A DNA stretch of 64,000 bases from contig JAFEKR010000003.1 in NCBI GenBank assembly GCA_019022495.1, forward strand, positions 1 to 64,000, read 5' to 3'. Position numbers and translations under genes: made by a program. This document shows, one piece after another, positions 11,236 through 21,700 of the stretch. Within the stretch, counting starts at the first letter, position 1, and each line of letters opens with the position of its first letter. The DNA is from Epichloe hybrida. Taxonomy: Eukaryota; Ascomycota; Sordariomycetes; Hypocreales; Clavicipitaceae. A model generated the notes under the pieces. The model was not told where the DNA came from, did not search any database, and saw only the letters and a list, made by a program, of their open reading frames with translations.

Positions 11236-12976
11236 TTATTCCTCCATCTTGACATCGCTATCCTTTCCCAAGTTCTTGAGCAGGTAGCTTCGCTTAAAGT
11301 ATTCGTTTGGATGAACAATCGTCTCCAGCTGATTGGAGGTCATGACGCTCTCATCCTTGGCCTTTTTGATCTCGGCCTTGTGGACATGTTCGAATACACT
11401 ATTATTTCGCAATGTCAGCCGTCTTCCGTCGAGTCATCAATAGGTTTTTTTTTTTTTTTTTTTTTCAAATCAATCAAGCCATCTTTCAAACTTACCGGTT
11501 GCAAGCCATGTGAAACTTTTGCCTGTCCTTGTCCTCCTTGACACCCTGCAGTACTGATCGGTCTGAAACACCCATTGCCTGCACCAAAGTCGTGAGGTTT
11601 TCGATATTGAAGTGCCTATAGGGACAACCGTGTGCCTCTCCGGGGCCAGGGGGATGTTCCGTCAAGATTTTCTGACAGCTGAAAGGGCTGTACCCGCCGC
11701 CTCTGCGATTAGAGTCGCCGCCAACGTCGCCGTAGGCGTGGCGCACATTGTATCGATATTCCTTGTTGAACTGGTCGTCGGTGACCTTGTTGAAAGAGCT
11801 CCGCCAGAACATCAGGGACTCCTCCAGATTCAGGCCGATGCCCTTGAGGAACAGTGTGTATTGCAGGCGACCATAATGCTTGAGATGAGCGTCTCGCCGT
11901 AATGATCGGTGCAGGTGAGACATGCAGGCTGGAAAATGCTGTGACAAGTTGTCAATGTTGGATGCGGTGATTTGCGCGCCAGCCGGAGCCGACGAGTTGG
12001 AAACGTAGGCAGAATCCGGGGTGATGAAGTTCTTGGAAAGATGGTTCAAAATCGGGGTCAGACGATCATCCTCGTCAAGGCGTGGTAGTGCCCGGGCGGT
12101 AAGCTACTCAAGACAGTGTCAGTCTTGTTGAATTCGGCTGCTGTCTGCACATCCGTGGTCAGTCACAATGGAACGCCATACCTCGAGCTGTTTCTCCAAA
12201 CGGGATGAGAACTCGGCGACCACCATACTTGATTGCTCACGTCCAGGAACAAAGGCCTTGCCCTTGTTCAAAAAGACTCTCCTGCCTTCGATCAAGTCAG
12301 GTACCCTCTCCCAGTCGACTTTGAACCACATGTCATCCTCGATCCCTGACTTCTTGCCAATCATTGCTGCCAGGTCTGCAGCATACTCTCTCTTCTCGTC
12401 GTCCGTCACTGCCTCCCACCAATCCAAATCAAGACTCGACACGAACGCAGATCTCTCGGACAAGTCGTCATTGTTGAACCGCAGGCGGAAGAGCATTGTT
12501 TCAACACGCGTAAACCGGCGGCGTAAATCCTCGGTCGAGGAAAAGGCCAGCCGAAGAATGAAGTGGCTGTAATGATCTTTTTGCCTCTGGGCAAATAGTC
12601 GCGCGGTAGAAGAGCTATTCGTATCTAGAGGGATATATTTGTCCAGTATAGGCTTCATATGGGTAGCTGTTTCGGCGAGAGATCGGTTGCGAAATGAGCA
12701 TGCTTCCAGCTCAGCCAGAACTACCAGATTTGTGTCAGATCCGACGTGCGTCCCCTACAGCTGTGGGACAACAGGAAGGCGCGTACCTCTCAATCGATCA
12801 ATGGCCCATTGCTCAAACTGCTCAAGCGTGATGTCTGCTGTCGGCGCATCCGTGTAGAAGCTGAGTCTGTGAGGGTACTCAGCGTCCTTGTACTGAGGTG
12901 TAGCGAACTGCTTCTTTCGATGATCAACGACATTGCGTCGCTTCGGGTCTACCCGACTGAAATCTTGTCGCAGCAT
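11236..12976 (-). CDS. PRI2: DNA primase large subunit
   Basis: The p58-type subunit of the Pol alpha-primase complex, which makes RNA-DNA primers at replication origins and on the lagging strand. Four exons join cleanly in phase: 12976-12787, 12720-12182, 12103-11496 and 11398-11236 (499 residues, the usual size). The N terminus contains the family signature around AEYPHRLSFY and AIDRLR/AELEACSFRN across the first splice. The C-terminal half carries four cysteines in contexts FPACM, FSCQK, HGCPY and MACNR, the expected ligands of the [4Fe-4S] cluster. The last intron carries an A21 run on the coding strand. Start at MLRQDF; the upstream in-frame extension lacks family-like residues. Assignment is by family recognition, with no alignment run. 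Confidence 0.95.
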
Positions 12977-13794
12977 TGCGGAGTCGCGAAGTACTGAATC
13001 TGGCTGAAAGATGCCAAAAACTTGACTTTGACGTCTTGTCCGTCTTGTCCAAAGGGTCTGTGAGTATGCATCGTGAATCCAACGTGAACACGGGGGTTTC
13101 TGTGGAAGACGCGTCGCGGCGCGAATCCAGGTGGGGCCGATCAATTTGAAAGTAGCTAGCCAATCACATGCGCTTTCTTAATCTGTTTTACACGTAAGCA
13201 CCTTATTCCGTACACCTGCCCCGCTTCGCCTAACCCATGGGCCATCCCCGACCTTTGTCTCGTCAATGTCGTCTGCCACCGCAAAGTACATACGTAGGAC
13301 GACAAATGACATCGCATGTTTTGGACAAGAACATGAGCTCGCGGCTCCGCAAAGATGACTGTACAGCCTTGCGCAACAAGGCAACTAGTCGCAATTGCAA
13401 CGTGATTCGGACGCTGAGAACACCATCCGAGGTAGGGACTCTCCACCGTCTCATTCTCATGATCCTGCAAGCTCTTGAAACTTGACGAAGAAAACGCCTT
13501 GGGATCAAGTGACGATCATTGGGCTTGAAACATGGTCAAACCTCTCGCGTTTCAATAATACGCGGTTGGTACTGATGTATTGATGATGATGATGATGGGA
13601 GCACCTTTTTTCGACAAGCGAGGAACGGATTGATCTGATATACAACATATACATGGAAGAAATTTTGTTGTTGGGATGCCTGCTTACTATGGTATACGAA
13701 ACTGCAGGCCAAGAAATGCCTTTAAAATAAAATAAAAGTCAAGGGGTTATGACAGATTCCGCTCCGCATTCAAACTTGGAATGTACTTTCATCG
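12977..13794. other. Spacer between primase and the CFEM receptor gene
   Basis: It contains the primase promoter and the 3' UTR of the next minus-strand gene. A TGA/ATG microsatellite lies at about 13580-13597. No additional coding frame is convincing. Confidence 0.6.
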
Positions 13795-15550
13795 TTACAC
13801 GCCGAGCAAGCTGCTCTTGCTCTTGTCCCCGTCAAGGGCACTCGTCTCAATGCTGTATAGCTCAAATGGCTTGTGGCCTATCGCGTTGCTACTCTTCACG
13901 AAGCGGTCGGTGGTGTGGTGCGCAGCATTACGGGACCCGTTTGTGCTCGAGATACAAGGGGCCATGCGCACCAGGATCAATCGCAAGGTTGGTAAACATG
14001 TGCATACTATGCCGACATTGACTTCAATGGTGGACCACCATCCAATGATCCAATTGTCCCAGGTTGGGTTGGTCGAGTTGGAGAAGTAGATGAGACTTTG
14101 TAGTCTCAGGATGGAGACGACGGTGACGCTGTGTAACAAAGTCAGCAAGTACGTGCTGCTGTTGATGTTCTTTCCAAAGAAAAGGGGGGGAAAGGGGAAT
14201 ACGAGGATAATTCTTATAGGGGAGGTACTATTATTCTATGCCACAGGGGAGGTACGTGCTAGGGAAGAGGAATTATAATATTATATCTTGGGAGGGGAAA
14301 TAACACGGTAGAGGAAGGAATCAATGAAACACTCACAATGTACCCAGAAAGAACATGAAGACGACACCAACCTTCCTTTTCCAGTGCAACCCCAAGCCCT
14401 TGATTTGGCTAAGTGGAAGAGCAATCATCCACACATCGAGGACAATGTTGCAAATGCCATGCAGCCACGCAAAAAGGTTGAGGTTGATGCAATGGCCCGT
14501 CGAATCCTTTTCGACGTGCTGTGTCCAGTACCTGCTTACAGGTGTGCAGGAAAAAATGCCAGTGGTGACAAAGGCGACTCCAAAGATGACGTTCAAGATG
14601 CAGGTTCCCGTCAAGAGGCGATGAATGGTGTATCCAGGAAAGATGCCGAGGTAGAACAGAGATAGACTCAGCTTGATGATGGCCATCTCAGCCAAGTACA
14701 GAATCTCGATTATGAAGAAGTACTCGACAAACACGGTGATCTGAGAGGGCGGGATCGTCCACACATCCTTGCCCAGGCCGTGGGCTGTCAACCCAACCTT
14801 GTTGATGACGCCGCACGCCATGGCAATAAAGAGGGCGAACAGAATGACCCAATCGTCGTAGCCGAGCTGTTTTTGACAGCTCCAGAATTTCTTGTACACT
14901 AGCCGTGCGATGACGACCATGGCCGCGATGGTGTTCGTGCTATAGTTCAACGCGTCATATTGTCCCCTTTTGTCGCGAATCGGCCTGTTGCAGACGGTTT
15001 CGGTGACGTTTTTCGCAACTATCTCGAACGCCCTGCAGGTTAGCAACTTGCAATTGTGTGTTTTCAGTATACGACGTATCTTTTCGTTGGCCAGGGGAGA
15101 GCAGAGCGTTCAAATCAAGCAAGGCTTACACAGGGCCTCGGTCAGGTCACAAGCTCGCAGGACACATGGCGTCGCCGAGTCCGAGATGGGCGTGTACTGT
15201 CCAACACATATACATTGGGGATCGGTAGCCGAGCAGCCTGCCTTGGTCACAGAGTCTGTGAGGCATTGTAGCTAGATTCATCGATGTCCTGTCAGCTCAA
15301 TGTTCGGAAATTCGTCGTTCTTGTTTCCCGCGTGTCCTTGTGCTTGATGCTATAGATGGCACATCATGATCATCATCATCATCATCATCATCATCATCGG
15401 CAGCAGTGAGAAACGTACCGCACATGATGGCACCGTCGCCACGGATGATAGTAATTGGGCGAGCGTAGGAGCGGTCCCCCCGTCACCTAGACAAAGCCGT
15501 GGCAGCGTCATCATGACAGCCAGGAAAGCGAGCCCCGGCCGGATCCTCAT
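13795..15550 (-). CDS. CFEM-domain Pth11-like seven-transmembrane receptor
   Basis: Four exons: 15550-15419, 15271-15130, 15018-14337 and 14128-13795 (429 residues). A signal peptide (residues 1-22, LAFLAVMMTLPRLCLG) is followed by a CFEM domain. Its cysteines appear as PSCALQC, KAGCS, PQCIC, TPCVLRAC and TETVC, partly created by splicing. About seven hydrophobic helices follow, with WSTIEVNVGIVCTCLP near the end and a short Ser-rich tail. Proteins of this layout are fungal surface receptors; Magnaporthe Pth11 is the founder and acts in sensing host surfaces. The acceptor at 15019-15020 was chosen because it restores the usual EAL-AKNVTET junction. The first intron holds an (ATC)n microsatellite. 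The ligand is not predictable. Confidence 0.88.
15369..15398. repeat. (ATC)n microsatellite inside the first CFEM-receptor intron
   Basis: About ten ATC/GAT triplets lie next to the donor of the first intron of the CFEM receptor gene. Confidence 0.9.
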
Positions 15551-16203
15551 ATCGAAAAATGCTCAGGTATATTTATAGGTGTATATAAATATACGAGCCG
15601 GGTAACTTTCTCTATGAGCGGATGCATTTGGTCGTTAATGGGGTGATGCAGAAAGCGATTGGGTAGGCTGAAGAGAAGAAGAATAATTAGCCTCGACAGA
15701 GGGTGAGAAAGCAAACGCGCGAACCAACAATGCCTCCTCTCACCATATGTATGTACATATATAGAGGCTGCGAAGTCGACGATGTAATCCTGCATGGTCT
15801 TCATAGAGCATCTGCCTCCTGAAAGGGAGCCCAACTCCCAAGGAGTCGCCACGAGTCTTCTTTTGCCCAAATATCGCCACGTCCACTAGCAACATAAAGA
15901 CAGACCCAATCTGCGCAACTGTTAGAGACATCACATGTCTTGCAAGTACTCGAGCGTGCTCGGCCCAGGGTCTGGTCTCAGGCCGTTCGTTGTTCAGAAA
16001 TCAGGCCAATTACACACTGAGACTAGCGCTGACTGGTGAGACAATGTGCCTGTCTTCACCAAGACCAACAAGGCACATGGCATTGGGCAGACAAAGGAAA
16101 CCTTGCCTTGGCCTGCCGTCGTCGGTTCTAGCCCCATGTACCTCTCGCTGGCTCCCCTTACAAAGTCCGTCTGGCAATCAATCAATCAATTTATGTATGG
16201 GGA

Positions 16204-16230
16204 GCGTTTATGCAGCATCCCCTCTGGCGT
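16204..16230 (+). repeat. Left arm of an inverted repeat around the 299-residue gene
   Basis: GCGTTTAT and then CAGCATCCCCTCTGGCGT recur in reverse complement at 18195-18224, with an 18-bp perfect core. The two arms bracket about 2.0 kb that contains one complete gene and its promoter. Confidence 0.85.
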
Positions 16231-16368
16231 AACGAAAATCCCCCTCTGTGGTTAGGGAAGCGGCTTAGACATCTTCTTGTTTAAATCATAAGGCATCTCA
16301 TCATACACCTTTTTGCTGTAGCGACGTCATGTATGACGCAACACGACTTTCTGTCATCTAGCTCTCTC

Positions 16369-16376
16369 TATAAAAG
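16369..16376 (+). promoter_or_regulatory. TATAAAAG box of a possible small gene
   Basis: A consensus TATA box preceded by CGACGTCA/TGACGCA (CRE/AP-1-like words at 16322-16341). It is followed by a pyrimidine-rich leader containing ATTCATCTTCTTTTC and an ATG about 100 nt downstream. This arrangement is typical of strongly expressed fungal promoters. Whether it drives a protein or a non-coding RNA cannot be told. Confidence 0.5.
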
Positions 16377-16475
16377 AGGAGCTTAGAACCTTGCGTTTGT
16401 ACGATACCTTGACTCATTCAATTCATCTTCTTTTCTTGCATCATCGAGCCAGGGGGGCACTCTTCCCACTGCATC

Positions 16476-16703
16476 ATGTGCAACAAAGGGTCATGCGCGA
16501 ACCCTAGAAGAGGCAAAGAGACCTGTAACTTCCAAGCGCGCAAGTTCGAATCTAACATACACTACATATATTATTATATGCAAATCTTTGAGGGTTACCA
16601 CCAAAGCCCTGGCCTAGCTGCAAAGAGACATAGCTCTAGGTGCGCGGTTGCCGAGGAGCTATGTAGGGGGTTGTGTCGCAAGGCATATACATGTAGGGGA
16701 TAA
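16476..16703 (+). CDS. Possible small Cys-containing protein behind the TATA promoter
   Basis: A 75-residue frame starting MCNKGSCANPRRG, with seven cysteines spread along it, about 100 nt after the TATA box. The N-terminal spacing is loosely reminiscent of small metal-binding or secreted Cys-rich proteins. The middle (IHYIYYYMQIF) is AT-rich and looks non-coding, so a short first exon or a decayed gene is equally likely. I do not recognise a family, and the 3' half overlaps the region just downstream of the convergent 299-residue gene. Confidence 0.2.
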   Translation: MCNKGSCANPRRGKETCNFQARKFESNIHYIYYYMQIFEGYHQSPGLAAKRHSSRCAVAEELCRGLCRKAYTCRG

Positions 16704-16765
16704 TGTACGCACAAAATTCGTGGCCAGTCGGTTGCGCCTTTTTTTTTTCGTGCAAGACCACCATC

Positions 16766-17665
16766 TCAGTCAAAGAAGGGGTCCATGCCCAGTCCATTGG
16801 CTATCTTTTCGAATGTCTCGTACTGATCCCTTTCCTCCTCGGTTAACTCTTTGGTGGGAGATGCTCTTCCGCCCATGAAGTTGTTGATGGTACCTTCTGC
16901 GCCCTCATGAGGCAGATCCCTCATCTCGGGCCAGTGGTCCGCGCGGTCCATGACGGCTAGGCCGTGCTTTTCGCCATGGAGCATGCGTCGCAACTTGGCT
17001 CGGGCGCCAGTCACCTTGACGAGCTCGATCTTGCGATAGCCCATGAAAACGATAGACTCTTCCTCGTAACAGGCCGAGTACCCCTGCTCGTGAACGACAC
17101 CAAACTTGGCTCCTCCACCGACGCTGATGCCCGTACTGGGGTCGATGGGGACTTTTGCAGAGGCTCCAGCTCCCATGCTTGAGCCGTGCAACTGCGTCGC
17201 TTCGAGGTTCGTAAACGTCACCATGTCGGTGACGAAGTAGCCCACGCCATGATTGTCCTGCAGCAACTCGAAAAGCTCGTCGAAATATTGCTTGTTATGG
17301 AGGAGATCCTTGAACTTTTCCCCGGGCAAATCCATGTGCCAAACTCGCGCAATGGTGGCCAGGTTTTCACTGCTTCTCGAATTGGCTCGATCGACGAATG
17401 CATCAATGATGCTGGAAATGGTGGCCTTGAGTGTCGCGTCGTGAACATTTTTCTCCCAGAACCTCACATTGTGCACCTGAACTGGCTTGGGATCCAAGTC
17501 TGTAACTAACTCCTTGGGAGGTTTGGAAAATCGATGAGGGATGCGGCTCTCGGTGGGCCAGTCGGGGTATTTGACGACGCTGCCCATGAGCTTGTCGCGG
17601 TATTGAGAGGCGTCAAGGCGAGGAGCTATGAGCCAGAGACCCTTTCTCCGCTCGGCGGGCGTCAT
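16766..17665 (-). CDS. Orphan 299-residue protein, divergent partner of the NLR
   Basis: A clean single-exon gene. The N-terminal 30 residues (GLWLIAPRLD...) are followed by charged, probably helical sequence. The middle (about residues 145-220) alternates hydrophobic and polar residues with Gly-rich turns (GAGASAKVP, SVGGGAKFG) and ends FMGYRKIELVKVT, consistent with beta hairpins. An acidic helical tail follows. There is no signal peptide or obvious transmembrane helix. The layout loosely recalls a fungal family of unknown function with a central VTG...ARG-type beta region. I considered a pore-forming role but cannot support it. The gene is head-to-head with the NLR, 1087 bp apart, and is bracketed by inverted repeats. 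Base composition and codons look like the neighbours. Confidence 0.75.
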   Translation of the reverse strand: MTPAERRKGLWLIAPRLDASQYRDKLMGSVVKYPDWPTESRIPHRFSKPPKELVTDLDPKPVQVHNVRFWEKNVHDATLKATISSIIDAFVDRANSRSSENLATIARVWHMDLPGEKFKDLLHNKQYFDELFELLQDNHGVGYFVTDMVTFTNLEATQLHGSSMGAGASAKVPIDPSTGISVGGGAKFGVVHEQGYSACYEEESIVFMGYRKIELVKVTGARAKLRRMLHGEKHGLAVMDRADHWPEMRDLPHEGAEGTINNFMGGRASPTKELTEEERDQYETFEKIANGLGMDPFFD

Positions 17666-17711
17666 GTCAGCCGTGATGGTTGATGTGGTTAACGTCAGCC
17701 GTGTTGGTTGG

Positions 17712-17787
17712 GGTGGTCGATGTGGTCGGTGTGGTCGGTGTGGTCGGTGTGGTCGGTGTGGGCGATGTGGTCGGTGTGGGCGATGTG
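17712..17787. repeat. 9-bp minisatellite (GTGGTCGGT)n
   Basis: About eight units of GTGGTCGGT, some with GTGGGCGAT, lie some 50 bp upstream of the orphan gene start. They are therefore in its promoter or 5' leader. Confidence 0.9.
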
Positions 17788-18194
17788 GAAGTCTTTGTTT
17801 GTAGTTGGCGTTGAGGTTGGTTCTTGTAGATTTACGGCGACTGCCTTGATCCTGCCTTATAGAACAGAACAGCTGGCATGGCAGCTGAGCACACGGGCTG
17901 ACCTTTTTGTGTCGTTTTCATTCGTCGACGGCTTGCGTCGTCACCAGCTGCCTCCCGTCGGAACTCCACAGTGACGCCGCCGATGAGACTGGCCACTGAT
18001 TTGTGTAATTTGTGCGTTCGTTATCTCCTATATTGTGCCTCGTGACAGATACGAACTGTGGCGGGGCTGCTAATAATAGGCGTGGAATGATGGGGGCCAT
18101 GTCAAGGAGCAGTAATTGATATAGTTTGTTGTCAGGAGCGTACATAGAGGACATGATGTGCAAGCCATGGAGGGGGGCCATGGGTATGCTCACA

Positions 18195-18224
18195 ACGCCA
18201 GAGGGGATGCTGTACAATAAACGC
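18195..18224 (-). repeat. Right arm of the inverted repeat
   Basis: Reverse complement of 16204-16230: ACGCCAGAGGGGATGCTG followed by ATAAACGC with a few extra bases between the two blocks. Read in one frame, both arms give an SIPSGV peptide, so they could also be copies of a former coding fragment. Confidence 0.85.
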
Positions 18225-18584
18225 GCCGTTATTCTTTGATCCTATGAAAGTGGCCTTTTCGTGGCGGCGGCACGAACAAGAAATGTATATTTCAGAGAAA
18301 ACTGTTTCTTGTTCATAAGCATAAGCCTCGCATGGGCGCCACCCCGGAGACTTTTGAAAGTTGAGAGCTACGGATTACATGTACATAAACACCTGGGCCG
18401 TCGCCTTGTCCATTCTTAAGCCCTTCTTCAATGCTCCGCAGTGCACGACTCCTTCCTTGTCTGTCCATACCTCTTGCGTCGTCGAAAACACCGCTTTTTG
18501 CTTCTTGTCATTTGTCGACCTGCGCTACGTTTGGAAGTCGCCTTTGTTTCCTTTTTTTGCGCCAGCATCGAAATCACAACTGCG

Positions 18585-18680
18585 TCTTTCACAGAGTCTT
18601 TCACAGAGTCTTTCACAGAGTCTTTCACAGAGTCTTTCACAGAGTCTTTCACAGAGTCTTTCACAGAGTCTTTCACAGAG
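18585..18680. repeat. 12-bp tandem array TCTTTCACAGAG x8
   Basis: Eight perfect copies lie 73 bp before the NLR start codon, so they probably fall in its 5' UTR or core promoter. The 12-bp period keeps all frames open and inflates overlapping frames. Perfect identity suggests recent expansion or active homogenisation. Confidence 0.95.
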
Positions 18681-18752
18681 CTCCGAAGTCATCAAAGTCG
18701 TTCCGAAAGAAAAGCCGAGACAAGATCCGAGAGAAAAAGAGGCAGGGTTTGG

Positions 18753-21700
18753 ATGGCGGATACGCTGGAGCCCCTTCGAGGATTGCTCCATCGCGTGCGA
18801 GGAGCTGTCTCGAGACACAAGAATGCCGAAATCAGTGGACTACGAGTGGTTCGCGATCCGGAAAATGCAGACATAGAGTAAGTCGTTGATACGAAACCCT
18901 GCCATTCTCATAATCTTCCATCGAAGCTGGTTCTGATGTCGTTGATAGTATCGTTGCAGTACACGGCCTCGGCGGCCAAGGTTTCCGCTCATGGATTAAT
19001 GGGGATTCCAAAGGAACCAAGTCCAAGTCATGGCTCAACGAGTTGTTGGGCGCCGACATGCCCAACGCTCGCATCATGACATATGGCTACATCTCCGACG
19101 GCGTCAGCTATCGGTACATCGTGCGCAATATTGTCTATGGTCGAGCGCTTGACCTCGCCAAGGCGCTTGCTGCCCAAAGACAGCGAGACCATACCAATCG
19201 CCGTCCACTTTTCTTCATTGCACATAGCCTCGGTGGATGGATCGTCAAGCGCGCGCTGATTATTTCTAGCGAGGCTGCTGATTCCGAGCTGAAGGACATT
19301 GAATTGTCCACCTCTGGGGTCGCCTTCTTCGGTACACCGTCCCCCGGTCGTCCGTCTTCGCCTTCGCCGCTGGCTCACGTAATAAGAACAACTTCTGGGC
19401 TTGCGGACAACGGTCAATCACGAGCCGCCAAGTCCTTAGCATCGCAGGAACCCCATGCTAGCGACATGGAGTGGCTCGAGCATCAAATGGATGCATTTAA
19501 AGCCATCACTGCCAACCTGCCCAGACTCTCATTTCATGAGACGAAGCAGACACGCGAGGGATATGTAGTGGAGCCGAGGTATTCCGTGGCTGGCTCAGAT
19601 GGTGTTCAAATCGGGCTGCAGGCCTCTCATTCAGAACTCGTCAGATTCAATGGTCGCGACGCAAATTACCAGACTTTTATTGGAAAATTTCGCGAAATGG
19701 TGGACACAAGCACGGCTTCAGGCTTGGCTGATGCGAAAAGGAAGACTTTTGACTTTGCAGCAGGTGAGTTCCTTTCGTGTATCCCAACTTGATATCACGC
19801 ATGGAAGCGGCTCTGTTAATACTCTACCTCAAGTGCATCTTCTCGAGTACCTTTCGCAAGGCTACTCAATTCCGTACCGACTACCCGACGAGTCAACTCC
19901 CATCGCCCCTCGACAAGATCTTATCGATCGACTAGAACACATGCTCGCCAGTGATGTAGACCCCTCGATTGTGAAGTTGGGCATCGTCAGCATATGGGGC
20001 TTGCCTGGCACTGGCAAGTCTACTCTCGCACGACACTATGTGGAAAGGAATCGTGAAAATCTGTCTTTCGTCTTCTGGATTCGAGCTGAGAGTTGGCAGA
20101 CCGTCATTGCTAGCTTTCTGGAGCTTGCCAATACCATTGTCGAACACTACGCCAAAGAAACACCGCGAACTGAAGTAGAAAACGACTTGGGACTCACGGG
20201 CGTCGAGGACATGCTCAAGGTGAAGAGTGTCCTTCAGCTTGACACGTCGCGTATCAGATCAGTGGTTCGCGCCGTCAAGGACTGGCTACTACGTCCGGAT
20301 AATGTTGGTTGGCTGCTTGTGTTTGACAACGTCGAGCCCTCGTATGATATCTTTGACTTTGTTCCACTCACCCTGTCCGGCAAAGTCATCTTAACTTCTC
20401 AAGATAGCAACTGTTGCTCCTGGGGGACTACGCTACGAGTTGATGCCATGGACAAGGCGGAAGCTATCAGTTTTCTAGAATTGATTGTGGGAGATGACGC
20501 AGTACAGGATCCGACTCAAGGTGAGAGAATCAACATGACAGTTGTCGTTCCATAAACAGAATTGACCAAAATGACAGCGACCGCAGCATCAAGACTCGTG
20601 CAGCAACTTGCCTACCATCCACATAACATAGCCATAGCGGCTGCAACGATGAGAGCCAAGGGGCTAAGCGTTTCAGAATACTACACCATCATCGAGTCAA
20701 AAACCCCATTGACTCTATTAGGGTCAACACTTCATCAGTCTCCTGTGACCAAAACTGTTTTGCAGATTAGCTCTATGCTGTCCGTTTCAGCCATACCGAT
20801 TGCGCTATTTGGAACCGTCACCCAACCGAAACACGCTCCAGAACGATTCAGGGCTATTCTTGAGGAGATCAGAGGTAAGTTTGAGGTCGAGACTCAAATG
20901 ATGGATAGTCACTTTTTTCTGACACAACATGCATCTAGTCTGCCAGGAGTCTGAACGTCTAGATGACGTACTGCAGTACCTTCTCGATGAGAATTTTATC
21001 CAAATACCGGCCACTCCCTCGGATACGTCCCCGTCGGCCCTTTCCTCTTCCTCGCTGTCTTCTTTGTCTTCGTCTCAGACATCAACCTCTTTAGACTACT
21101 TTTTTGTCGACGCAGAAGCTCGTGACCACGTTCGGTCAATGCTCACGGACGATGAGAAGGTAAATCATGCTTGGATGGCGTGCAACGTTTGCGTGGATGG
21201 AATCAAGCTGAAGGAAGCCCAATCATCCACCTTTCAGGAGATTCACGATTTTGGCAGAATTATGGGACCCCATGCCAAGACTTGTTTTGACGATTGGTCT
21301 GGCGCTCTGGAAGCAATGCCAGACGATGGCGACATTGCATGGCATGTCCTAGGGCAAGTTTGCATGATGCAAGGCGCACTGGACCAAGCCATTGGATGCT
21401 TTGAGCTGTCTCTGCGCCGAGGATCGAAGGAAATGGATATGAGAGCGCGTGCCGAGGCAACTTTATCTCTGTCGTCACTGCTGCAGAGGTTGGGGAAGTT
21501 TAACAGGAGCCGTGAAATCCTAGCAGACCTCAACATCGACTCCATCGACCAAGCTGTTGGGTTTCGGGTTGCTTTGGCCAGGGCCTCGGCTACAGCTGCT
21601 CAAGGGGAACTTGCCAACGCAGGAGATCAATACGAGAAGCTGGAACTCGAGCAAGAGGCGGCCCTAGGACCAACAGACTTGGCCACTGTTGGCACGGTAC

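Larger units (their letters stand above)
15551..16765. other. Intergenic region with one arm of an inverted repeat and a TATA promoter
   Basis: It contains a CATATGTATGTACATATA word (about 15745), the left arm of a short inverted repeat (16204-16230) and a good TATA box (16369) ahead of a small Cys-containing frame (16476). The rest shows no gene. Confidence 0.5.
17666..18752. other. Divergent promoter region between the orphan gene and the NLR
   Basis: It carries a 9-bp minisatellite close to the orphan gene start (17712-17787), the right arm of the inverted repeat (18195-18224) and a 12-bp x8 array near the NLR start (18585-18680). No extra gene is supported. Confidence 0.6.

Noticed and set aside
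16527..16560. tRNA-like TTCGAATC loop
   Set aside because: The flanking bases do not form a T stem, and no acceptor or anticodon arm can be folded.
16766..17665. Calling the orphan protein a gasdermin-like pore former
   Set aside because: The Gly-rich beta-like centre and the NLR neighbour are suggestive, but I see no specific sequence signature and no adjacent protease gene. The claim would be guesswork without a fold search.
18585..18680. CRISPR-like array
   Set aside because: The units are contiguous with no spacers, in a eukaryotic genome. It is a simple tandem repeat.
18428..18889. Open frames through the 12-bp array on both strands
   Set aside because: The 12-bp period leaves every frame open. 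The peptides are only repeats (FHRV, SLSQ and similar) and precede the real NLR start.
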